A stretch of 36,130 bases of DNA, from NCBI GenBank assembly GCA_014860575.1, contig JACZJK010000018.1, positions 1 through 36,130 of the forward strand. The letters are read 5' to 3'. Below the pieces are notes generated by a model. It saw nothing but the letters and a program-made list of their open reading frames with translations. It was not told where the DNA came from and made no database searches. Positions 19,769 through 27,091 of this stretch are shown piece by piece. Positions within the stretch are counted from its first letter, which is position 1. Each line of letters starts with the position of its first letter. The translations under genes and the position numbers were made by a program. The stretch is from Bacteroidales bacterium. GTDB lineage: Bacteria > Bacteroidota > Bacteroidia > Bacteroidales > JAAYJT01.

Positions 19769-20989
19769 TTATTTCTTAATGATCTTCAGTGATTGTTTCA
19801 GGCTGCCGGTGGTTGTGATAAAGTATACTCCGGTGGGAAAATCAGTCATATTAATAACCATGTTTTCAGTGTGGAACTGGCCAGAAAGGATATTTTCACC
19901 CAGGTGGTTATACATCACATACTGCGAACCAACTAGCTTACCGTCAATGTTCAGTTTAAGCATTCCGGTGGATGGGTTCGGGAAAACATGTAATAATCCT
20001 GATTGACTAACCTCATCAAGCCCGGAAATAGGTTCGAAATTAGCAGTCAATGTAAGATCACCTGCCAGCATAGTGAAATCGAAAATTGCCGTTGATGATA
20101 CTTCTACACCTTGCTCATTGGTCCAGTTGAGAAATCCCCATCCATTGTAGGGAATAGCGCTGATTTCAACCTCATCGCCCAAATGATAAATTCCGCCACC
20201 TGTTACTTCGCCACTCTCTTCAGGATTAACCAACAAAACGAGTTCGAATTCCATCATTTGAAAGTTGGCAATAAGTGTCAGGTCATTATCGGGCATGGTA
20301 AAGGAGTATGTGGCATCAGTTGAAACAACGGTGCCCAATTCATCAGTCCAGTTTTCGAACATCCAGCCTTCGTTTGAAACAGCATTAATTTCAACTGCTG
20401 CGCCGGCTGCATAATCGCCAGCACCGGAAACTTCTCCGCCCTCAACAGGATTAACTTCAAGCGTAAGCTCAAATGTCAGAGCGTTACAATCCTGCGGGAT
20501 TCCGCCATGCTGTAGTATCTTGGATCTTAAGATGGAATTGTTGATTGGCCAGATATCCTGCTCAGCAATTGCCCGGTTGGGTTTTATGATGATTACAGTT
20601 GGATACGCTCCAATCCCGTAGGTACCATTGATACTGCCACCTGGTGGATTTGGAATTTTGAAATAATCATAGTTGGAATAGGGAGGATTAAGCATTGCGG
20701 CAGTGGAGTGGTTTAGGCTTATCAGCATAAACCTCACATTGCTGTTATGGCAACCATAGTGCTCATAGCTGTCTTGCAGAACAGGGTAAGTCTGCAAACA
20801 GGAAGCTCAACCAACCATTGTAAACTGGATGACAACCATTTTGTCATCATCCAGATAATCAAACAGGGTGTGTTCGACACCGAAAACATCTGTCGCGGTA
20901 AAATTTACTGCCTGTTCAAGGGGCGTCTGGGCATTTAGCCAGAGGCCTGCCAGCATGAATGCTGCAAAAAGGGTAAATAGTTTTTTCAT
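19769..20989 (-). CDS. Secreted thioredoxin-fold selenoprotein (UASC), T9SS cargo
   Basis: Two same-phase frames flank a UGA at 20807-20809; read through, the product is 406 residues with Sec61 and Cys64 in G-U-A-S-C. This is the position of the CxxC active site in thioredoxin/TlpA-like proteins: the preceding strand is MVVIQFTMVG, and the cis-proline motif GIGAYPTVIII follows at about residue 130. Before it is a signal peptide (MKKLFTLFAAFMLAGLWLNAQ). After the redox domain come two InlB-type repeats (about 174-244 and 246-318) and a T9SS sorting domain (about 332-406, VFPNPSTGML). The catalytic N-terminal Cys is replaced by Sec, the resolving Cys is kept. The gene is 82 bases after selD and probably in its operon. 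Predicted role: extracellular thiol or peroxide reduction or disulfide exchange; partner unknown. Confidence 0.92.
20769..20801 (-). promoter_or_regulatory. Candidate bacterial SECIS hairpin in the thioredoxin-like gene
   Basis: Five bases after the UGA, CTGTTTGCAG pairs with CTGCAA-G-ACAG: ten base pairs with one bulged G on the 3' side and a loop of about 12 bases. It differs in spacing and loop from the hairpins in the CLSU genes. Confidence 0.6.
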
Positions 20990-21071
20990 GAATTGCCGGT
21001 TTTAATTTAATAAACAAAGAAAAGCATTATTTTGTTAGGAAGATCAAATTCGCTTTTGAAAAATCAATATC

Positions 21072-22109
21072 TCATAACCCACAAATCAGGCTCCTTTCAG
21101 CCAGGTCAATGACTTCGCCAACAACTGTTGTTTTCTCAAAACCAGCTTCTCTTAATTCCCTGACCATGCTGTCAGCATCCGTTGATTTGCAGCAAATGAA
21201 TAAACCCCCGGAGGTTTGCGCATCCATGATCAGCATTTTGTGTTCATAGCTTAATGATGGATCAAACAAAGAGTCATTTTCAGTAAATTCAAGATTCCGG
21301 AAACATGCGCCCGGGATGCAACCCAGGTTCAATAATTCCATGCTTCCTTCAAAAACCGGAAGTTTCTCAGCAAAAATCTTTATTGAAACGTACGACGCTT
21401 TGGCCATTTTGAGAGCATGACCTGCCAGACCAAATCCGGTTATATCAGTGGCGCATTTTACGCCGTATTTCTGAATGATTGGCACAGCAGCTTTGTTGAG
21501 CTGTTTCATGCTTTCCAACACTGCCTGGTAATGTTCCTGCTTAACTTCTCCGATCCTTTGCCCGGCCATAATAATCCCTGCGCTCAGGGGTTTGGTCAGA
21601 ATCAGGACATCGCCGGGAATTGCTGCTGCGTTTGTGATTATTTTTTCAGGATGTACAATGCCTGTCACGGCAAGGCCATATTTTGGAACATCATCCACGA
21701 TGGTATGCCCGCCCATGATTACGCCGCCCGCTTCTATCACTTTTTGAATCCCACCCCGTAAAATTTCGTGTAAAACGTCAAGTGGTACATTGGCCGGAAA
21801 TGCAACGATGTTTAGCGCTGTTAAGACTTCTCCGCCCATAGCATACACATCGCTGAGGGCATTGGCTGCGGCAATCTGGCCAAACTCAAAAGGATCTGAA
21901 CAAACGGGAGAGAAAAAATCAGTGGTTTGAATCAATGCCAGTTCATCGTTGATTTTATAAACTCCTGCATCGTCATGGGTTTCTATATCAACAAGAAGAT
22001 TTGGATGTGGGGTGGCCGGCAATCCTGCGAGTGCCTGACTCAGTGCCGCTGCTGGTAATTTAGCCGAGCAGCCTCCGTATTCAACTGTGCTTAACAGATC
22101 GTATTTCAT
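21072..22109 (-). CDS. selD: Selenide, water dikinase (selenophosphate synthetase)
   Basis: This 345-residue enzyme makes selenophosphate from selenide and ATP, the selenium donor for selenocysteine. The N-terminal flexible loop has YGGCSAKLP, with catalytic Cys14 and Lys17 in the positions of E. coli Cys17 and Lys20; this is therefore the cysteine form, not the self-selenoprotein form found in some bacteria. ATP- and metal-binding motifs DDAGVY, TTDFFSP and ANALSDVYAMGG are present. The length is normal. It follows the DUF3343 gene by 41 bases and precedes the thioredoxin-like selenoprotein gene by 82 bases. Confidence 0.97.
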   Translation of the reverse strand: MKYDLLSTVEYGGCSAKLPAAALSQALAGLPATPHPNLLVDIETHDDAGVYKINDELALIQTTDFFSPVCSDPFEFGQIAAANALSDVYAMGGEVLTALNIVAFPANVPLDVLHEILRGGIQKVIEAGGVIMGGHTIVDDVPKYGLAVTGIVHPEKIITNAAAIPGDVLILTKPLSAGIIMAGQRIGEVKQEHYQAVLESMKQLNKAAVPIIQKYGVKCATDITGFGLAGHALKMAKASYVSIKIFAEKLPVFEGSMELLNLGCIPGACFRNLEFTENDSLFDPSLSYEHKMLIMDAQTSGGLFICCKSTDADSMVRELREAGFEKTTVVGEVIDLAERSLICGL

Positions 22110-22150
22110 AATTCAGCAAACATTTTTTTTGAACAAGATGATTTTCCTCA

Positions 22151-22375
22151 TCACGGCTGCATTGAAATTCTGTATTGTATGTCGTTTTCATCAAGAACAT
22201 CTGCAATGGTCTTGGGTTCGCTAATGTCAGGACTTATCCTGATTGACATACCGCAATCCGACGAAATATTTTTAGGTGTGGGAATGATTTCATGTTTGAT
22301 TCCTCTGCTAATCAAAAGCTTTTCGGCTTTTAAAACGTGGTGGGTTGAGCTGAATGTAAAAATGTGATAAGGCAT
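22151..22375 (-). CDS. DUF3343 (putative Se/S carrier) protein
   Basis: This small protein (74 residues from the ATG at 22375; an in-frame ATG seven codons upstream is also possible) matches the DUF3343 family: start PYHIFTFSSTHHVLKAEKLL, middle IPTPKNISSDCGMSIRI with the single conserved cysteine. DUF3343 genes are often found beside yedF, selD and class V desulfurases, and a sulfur- or selenium-carrier role has been proposed on that basis. Here it stands between yedF and selD, 41 bases before selD, which supports the same idea. The biochemical function is not established. Confidence 0.85.
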   Translation of the reverse strand: MPYHIFTFSSTHHVLKAEKLLISRGIKHEIIPTPKNISSDCGMSIRISPDISEPKTIADVLDENDIQYRISMQP

Positions 22376-22463
22376 TCTAAATTCAAGATTAATCAAATAC
22401 AGATATGGCTAAGGCCTTTTGTTTACTGAACTTAAGTGAAATGCTACTTAAATATCCAAGGCC

Positions 22464-22544
22464 TTGTCATCCTGAACGAATTGAAGGAACTCTATTTGTC
22501 TGTAAATTAGATTCTTCGCTGCCCTCAGAATGACAAAAAACAGC
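22464..22544. repeat. Dispersed Bacteroidetes intergenic hairpin repeat (copy C)
   Basis: The left arm begins TTGTCATCCTGAACGAATTG and the right arm ends CTTCGCTGCCCTCAGAATGACA; the arms are imperfect inverted copies. It lies in the 227-base gap between yedF and the DUF3343 gene. Confidence 0.8.
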
Positions 22545-22602
22545 AACCTCACAAGTTTTGAGACTCAAGTGTAAAACTTTAAGGCCCGGGGCTTTAGCCC
22601 CA

Positions 22603-23211
22603 TTATGGATACAGAACTTTTGCAGCATTGCTCAAAATATTTAGTATGTCGTACATATTGGAAACGATACCAACGCCCAGCTCTTCTTTCTTTTTGTAAT
22701 AATCGAGGCAGGTTCCGCAAACGAGAATCTTTACACCTTCTTTTTCAAGTTTTAATAAAGAATCAATAACCAGTGAGTCTTTGAGAGCCAGGAAAATCCC
22801 TGAGTTCATAAAGACCAATGATTTAGGTCTATTATCAATTTCAGGCAAGGTATTGATAAAACCTTTGATCAATAACTCACCAAGTTCATCATTCCCTTGT
22901 CCCAGCTTATTCTTCTGAATTGCGATCACATAATCCGAAGAAACCGGCATCGGAGTCTTACAATAATCCTCTGCCTTGGTTTCTTCCAGAATAACTCCGG
23001 TTTTGCTTACTTTCAGCCGGAAGACTTTTCCCTGTTTCTCGGTAGAAATGCTCATATTGTGCTCTTCCAGAAAGCGGCTGACATTTTTTACCGAGGTTTC
23101 ATTGTCAATAAGTATTTCAAGGGTTTCGTTTTCAGAAATTTCACTCAACGCCTTTTTGGTCATGATTAGGGGCATTGGGCACATTTTCCCTTGTGCATCA
23201 ACAGTTTTCAT
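22603..23211 (-). CDS. yedF: YedF-like selenium metabolism protein (TusA-DsrE fusion)
   Basis: This 202-residue cytoplasmic protein joins an N-terminal TusA-like domain (residues 1-75, with the CPMP motif at Cys11 that carries a persulfide or selenopersulfide) to a C-terminal DsrE-like domain (about 90-202, SLVFMNSGIFLAL and LVCGTCLDYY). This architecture is the selenium-associated YedF family, found together with SelD in genomes that use selenium. It probably receives selenium from the adjacent desulfurase/lyase, whose gene ends only six bases upstream, and passes it towards SelD. The transfer order is inferred; the fusion is directly visible. Confidence 0.9.
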   Translation of the reverse strand: MKTVDAQGKMCPMPLIMTKKALSEISENETLEILIDNETSVKNVSRFLEEHNMSISTEKQGKVFRLKVSKTGVILEETKAEDYCKTPMPVSSDYVIAIQKNKLGQGNDELGELLIKGFINTLPEIDNRPKSLVFMNSGIFLALKDSLVIDSLLKLEKEGVKILVCGTCLDYYKKKEELGVGIVSNMYDILNILSNAAKVLYP

Positions 23212-23217
23212 AGCAGC

Positions 23218-24366
23218 TTATTTTTTGCTTAGTAATTCTTTCATTGCATTTGCCGTGTAATTGATATCGTCTTCAGTATTGAATGCCCCGATGCTGAACC
23301 TTACGGTTCCCTGCGGAAAACTACCGATGGTTTTATGCGCCAGTGGTGAGCAGTGCAAACCCGATCGTGTCATAATACCGTATTTTTGGTCAAGCATTTG
23401 AGAAAGTTCGCTTGGAAGCATGTTTTTAATATTGATGGAAACAAGTGGCAGGCGGCTTTCAGTTCCTTCGGGGCCGTAAACAATAACGTTGCCGAGGTTC
23501 TTTAGTTCACGGATCAGGTGTTCGAGTAATCCCAATTGTAAATGCCGGATATTTTCCAGGCCCTTTTTCATCACGTATTCCAATCCAGCCTTCAATCCAA
23601 TGATGCCGACAGTGTTTGGCGTTCCGGCTTCCAGCCTGTCGGGGTAAAAAGCCGGGTGTTCATCCGACTCTGAATGGCTGCCCGATCCACCATGAATGAA
23701 AGTGTCAATTTGAACATCTTTATTAATGCACAAGCCACCAATTCCCGGAGGACCGTAAAGCTTCTTATGTCCGGTAAAAGCCAGGATGTCAATATGATCC
23801 TGATGCATATCAATGTTAATGAACCCGGCAGTTTGAGCGGCATCTACCAGGAAAACCGCTCCATGTTCCCTGCATATCTTTCCAATTTCTCTGATGGGTT
23901 GAACCGTTCCGGCAACATTTGAACCATGAATGGTGGCCACCATTTTTGTGTTCGGACGAAAAAGGCTTTTCAGATGCTCCAGGTCTATAAATCCAGCATT
24001 GTCGCACCTGGCAACTGATAATTCTATGATGCCATTTCGCTCAAGATATTTCAGCGGCCTGTGTATTGAATTGTGTTCCATATGGCTGATAATGGCATGA
24101 TCGCCCGGCTTCAGCACCCCTTTGATCGCGATGTTCAATGCCAGTGTGGCATTGGCAGAAAAGATCACCCTTTCGGAATTATCAAGGTTGAAAAACCTGG
24201 CAAGCAATTCGCGTGTTTCAAACACTTCCCTGGCAGCCTTCACGGATAAGGCATGTGCCGAACGCCCCGGGCTTGCTCCGTAGTTGTTAATGTAATCGCT
24301 CATTGCCTGAACCACGGCAGCTGGCTTGGGAAATGAGGTAGCGGAATTATCGAGGTAGATTTTCAT
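23218..24366 (-). CDS. Class V cysteine desulfurase / selenocysteine lyase
   Basis: This 382-residue PLP enzyme removes sulfur from cysteine or selenium from selenocysteine. The PLP lysine is Lys201 in FTGHKKLYGPPG and the persulfide-forming cysteine is Cys339 in SGLHCSPLAHK; MEHNSIHRP and DAAQTAG are also typical. It belongs to the group of class V desulfurases commonly beside yedF. It is six bases from yedF and almost certainly cotranscribed with it, so a dedicated selenium-delivery role is likely. Whether cysteine or selenocysteine is the real substrate cannot be told from the sequence. Confidence 0.92.
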   Translation of the reverse strand: MKIYLDNSATSFPKPAAVVQAMSDYINNYGASPGRSAHALSVKAAREVFETRELLARFFNLDNSERVIFSANATLALNIAIKGVLKPGDHAIISHMEHNSIHRPLKYLERNGIIELSVARCDNAGFIDLEHLKSLFRPNTKMVATIHGSNVAGTVQPIREIGKICREHGAVFLVDAAQTAGFINIDMHQDHIDILAFTGHKKLYGPPGIGGLCINKDVQIDTFIHGGSGSHSESDEHPAFYPDRLEAGTPNTVGIIGLKAGLEYVMKKGLENIRHLQLGLLEHLIRELKNLGNVIVYGPEGTESRLPLVSINIKNMLPSELSQMLDQKYGIMTRSGLHCSPLAHKTIGSFPQGTVRFSIGAFNTEDDINYTANAMKELLSKK

Positions 24367-24600
24367 TGGGATTATTCTGGTTTTATCCGTATAATTTTAA
24401 AATAGAACACTGATTTCACTGATTTGAACTGATTTTTTTCTTGTTGCTAATGTCACTGCTAACTTTAATGCTATAGTTACAGTAGTGGATTTGCGAGTTG
24501 CATCTGTGTCCACCTCTACAAAGCCCACACGGAGCAGTGAAGGTAAAAACTACCACTAAGCCCCGTTCCGAAGCTGTGGGATTGGCTATACCTTGACGGC

Positions 24601-25014
24601 TTAAGTTTTTTGATTAGGTTTTTGTTTTGGTTTTATCAAGTTCATGAGTTCCTTCTTTTCAAAAGGCATTCTCATTGTCCTACGGTTGCTAATAAATCCG
24701 TAATCAGTCCACATTAATTCTGAACCATCTTCAATGTCTTCATAAATCGGTAACAAATCCCCAATTCCGACGAAAATCCATTCCATCTCAATTTTGTCCG
24801 CATTTATGAATTTGTATTCGCCTTCTCTTCCAATCTTTACGGCTTTGTCAAATGCTTGCTCTATGGAACTTGCCTTAATCAAATGATGATTACCCCAAGT
24901 ATTTACTCTTCGTAATTCTTGTGCCTCATCACGGTTGACTGGTTCGCATTTTTCTATAATTTCAACGATATACCAATCTCCGTTTTCGTTTAATATTTTC
25001 TCTAGTGTTTTCAT
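24601..25014 (-). CDS. DUF4288-like protein
   Basis: This 137-residue soluble protein resembles the DUF4288 family: WYIVEIIEKCEPV, then LRRVNTWGNHHLIKASSIEQAFDKAVKIG, then FVGIGDLLPIYEDIEDGSELMW. Its function is unknown. I chose the ATG at 25014 over a TTG start at 25032. It starts 32 bases after selB copy 2 and is followed by a 234-base gap, so it may ride in the selenium operon or be an inserted passenger. No link to selenium is known to me. Confidence 0.72.
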   Translation of the reverse strand: MKTLEKILNENGDWYIVEIIEKCEPVNRDEAQELRRVNTWGNHHLIKASSIEQAFDKAVKIGREGEYKFINADKIEMEWIFVGIGDLLPIYEDIEDGSELMWTDYGFISNRRTMRMPFEKKELMNLIKPKQKPNQKT

Positions 25015-25046
25015 TTCATAGATTATTTCCAACTTATCTATATCTT

Positions 25047-27023
25047 CTATTGACTATTCTTAATAAGATCCTTCCCGGCATCAGTGATAAACAATGTTGT
25101 TTCAACTCCCGCTCCGGTTTCCATCCAGATCAGCTTTTCGGATTCCAGTATCTGGATCAGGAGCGCACGCAGACGTTTGGTTCCCAAAGACTCTTTAAAT
25201 GCCATTATTTCAACACCGTTTTCATTTTCAGCTAGTCGGCTCAATACAAGGCTTCGGTATTTGTTAAGGATTGTGCTGTGGATGAAATCGGATTTAAAGA
25301 ATTGTATTTTCCCGTTTACAGCCAGATAAGTCATGTATGATTTAAGCTTCTGTTTCTGTATATTACGGTTTGCTGCCTTATCCTCAATTTCGGAAAGCAC
25401 AGGTTTGTTTTCGCCAAAACTCAGGATTTCCTGCTCGAGCCATGCGATTTCTTCCAGGCTTTTTTTGTCGAAGTTTGGTTTGTGCCCCTTAATGATCCAG
25501 GTGTTGTTCAGGCAATCCAGACGGTTTTCTGCCTGAAGTTGTTTCAGCAGTAAATCAAGATAAATTTTGCCTGTGTTTATTTTGTTTAACGCCAGTTTGC
25601 CGGATAGCTCAGTAAGTTCCAGCCCTTCGGCAGACAATGGATTTTTTTCATGATTTTCAGACAGGATTTTAAGAATTTTTTCCCTGAACGAGTTGTCATA
25701 TTGTCCGCTCACAAGAATAGCAACAGCATCAGACCTGTATAATTTAAATTCTGCATCCGGATTTTCAATTTCAGCCGCGATCTCTTCGTTTTTTAAATTG
25801 AGCCTTACGGCAATCTCTGCGGAGGTAAATGGCCTGAATTCTTTTTTCAGCGCTGCATTGATCATTTCCTTCAGGCTGTTGTTGCTCAAAATACTGGTAC
25901 TCATCCGTGTGAGCTCATCAATAAGCCTGGCGGTTCGTTTCCGGTGATGCAGGGGAGAGGTTTCAATAATATATCCACCTCCCAGGGTTTTGTCTTCCGA
26001 TGAATTGCGGATAATAAATTTGTCTTTACTCATCAGTACGGCGGGCTTGGCGAGGTGTATCTGGGCAATGGCATCTTCGTTTCCCTTCACCTTATCTTTG
26101 TTCAGCAGATGCAAGCGTGCCTGGCATTCAAAGGTTCCGGAAATAAAGATTACGTTTGACCAGATTGGAAGAGAAATGTCTTTATCAAAAAGTTGAACCC
26201 AGGCATCAATCATTTGTGTTGATTCAACGGGTTTATCACATAGGATCATTCCCCTTTCAAAATCTTCGCGCTTTAACCCGATAAGATTGATGGCTGCGCG
26301 GTCGCCTGCTATCACTCGCTCAACCGTCATTCCATGCCTCTCAATGGATCGCACCCTGAGTTTTTGGTTCGAACCCGGCAGCAGAAACACATCCTGCCCT
26401 GTCGGAAGGCTGCCACTCATCACCGATCCGGTAACCACACTGCCAAACCCTTTGACGGAAAAGATGCGGTCAATATACATTCTGAAAAGCTTGCCTGTTT
26501 CACGTTCTTCAATGCCTGAAATAGCAGCGGCAATTAAGTGAATAAGTTCCTCTTTGCCTTTGCCGGTAACAGCAGAAACCCTGACGATTGGTGCGTCCTT
26601 CAAAGCTGTTTTTGAAAGAAAGTCCGCGATTTCAAATTCCGCCATTTCAATAAGTTCTTCATCAACAAGATCGGATTTTGTGAGCGCAACCACAGCTTTT
26701 TTAATCCCAAGCGCCGAAATAATGTTCATGTGCTCAACGGTTTGGGGCATGATGCCGCTATCAGCGGCTATGACCAGCATTACCAGATCAATGCCGCAGG
26801 CGCCCCCGATCATGGTGTTGATAAAATCCTTATGACCCGGAACGTCAATAATCCCCACCGACTCTCCACCGGGTAGGTTCAGGTAGGAAAATCCGAGATT
26901 GATGGTGATGCCCCGTTGTTTTTCCTCCTTATGCGTATCGCAATCAATGCCCGTCAGCATCCTGATCAGGGATGTTTTGCCATGGTCAATATGGCCTGCG
27001 GTGCCGATGATGAGGTGTTTCAT
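25047..27023 (-). CDS. selB: Selenocysteine-specific elongation factor SelB, copy 2 (proximal)
   Basis: This 658-residue SelB has the same order as copy 1: G domain ([31 protein letters not shown]), beta-barrel domains (DRIFSVKGFGSVVTGSVMSGSL) and a C-terminal winged-helix region expected to bind the SECIS. By eye the two copies are close in the G domain and beta barrels and much more different in the C-terminal RNA-binding third. It lies 68 bases after selA and next to tRNA-Sec, the classical position, so this is probably the general SelB; copy 1 at 13052-15013 could be specialised. Start at 27023 matches the family. Confidence 0.95.
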   Translation of the reverse strand: MKHLIIGTAGHIDHGKTSLIRMLTGIDCDTHKEEKQRGITINLGFSYLNLPGGESVGIIDVPGHKDFINTMIGGACGIDLVMLVIAADSGIMPQTVEHMNIISALGIKKAVVALTKSDLVDEELIEMAEFEIADFLSKTALKDAPIVRVSAVTGKGKEELIHLIAAAISGIEERETGKLFRMYIDRIFSVKGFGSVVTGSVMSGSLPTGQDVFLLPGSNQKLRVRSIERHGMTVERVIAGDRAAINLIGLKREDFERGMILCDKPVESTQMIDAWVQLFDKDISLPIWSNVIFISGTFECQARLHLLNKDKVKGNEDAIAQIHLAKPAVLMSKDKFIIRNSSEDKTLGGGYIIETSPLHHRKRTARLIDELTRMSTSILSNNSLKEMINAALKKEFRPFTSAEIAVRLNLKNEEIAAEIENPDAEFKLYRSDAVAILVSGQYDNSFREKILKILSENHEKNPLSAEGLELTELSGKLALNKINTGKIYLDLLLKQLQAENRLDCLNNTWIIKGHKPNFDKKSLEEIAWLEQEILSFGENKPVLSEIEDKAANRNIQKQKLKSYMTYLAVNGKIQFFKSDFIHSTILNKYRSLVLSRLAENENGVEIMAFKESLGTKRLRALLIQILESEKLIWMETGAGVETTLFITDAGKDLIKNSQ

Positions 27024-27091
27024 TGGTTGCTGGTTATAGGTTGCTGGTTACTGGTTGCTAGTTACTGTATCACCGCATCACTGCATCACAA

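Noticed and set aside
15290-20989. Reading the three split genes as pseudogenes with nonsense mutations
   Set aside because: Each has exactly one interruption, always UGA, always beside a Cys at redox spacing. Two diverged paralogues share it at the same residue, frames are otherwise intact, and a full Sec system surrounds them.
15290-20989. Genome-wide reassignment of UGA to an amino acid
   Set aside because: Other genes in the window end normally in UGA, for example the antitoxin, mazF, the MOSC-MogA gene and the HD-domain gene.
21072-22109. SelD as a selenoprotein
   Set aside because: The catalytic position is an ordinary cysteine codon (Cys14) and the frame is uninterrupted.
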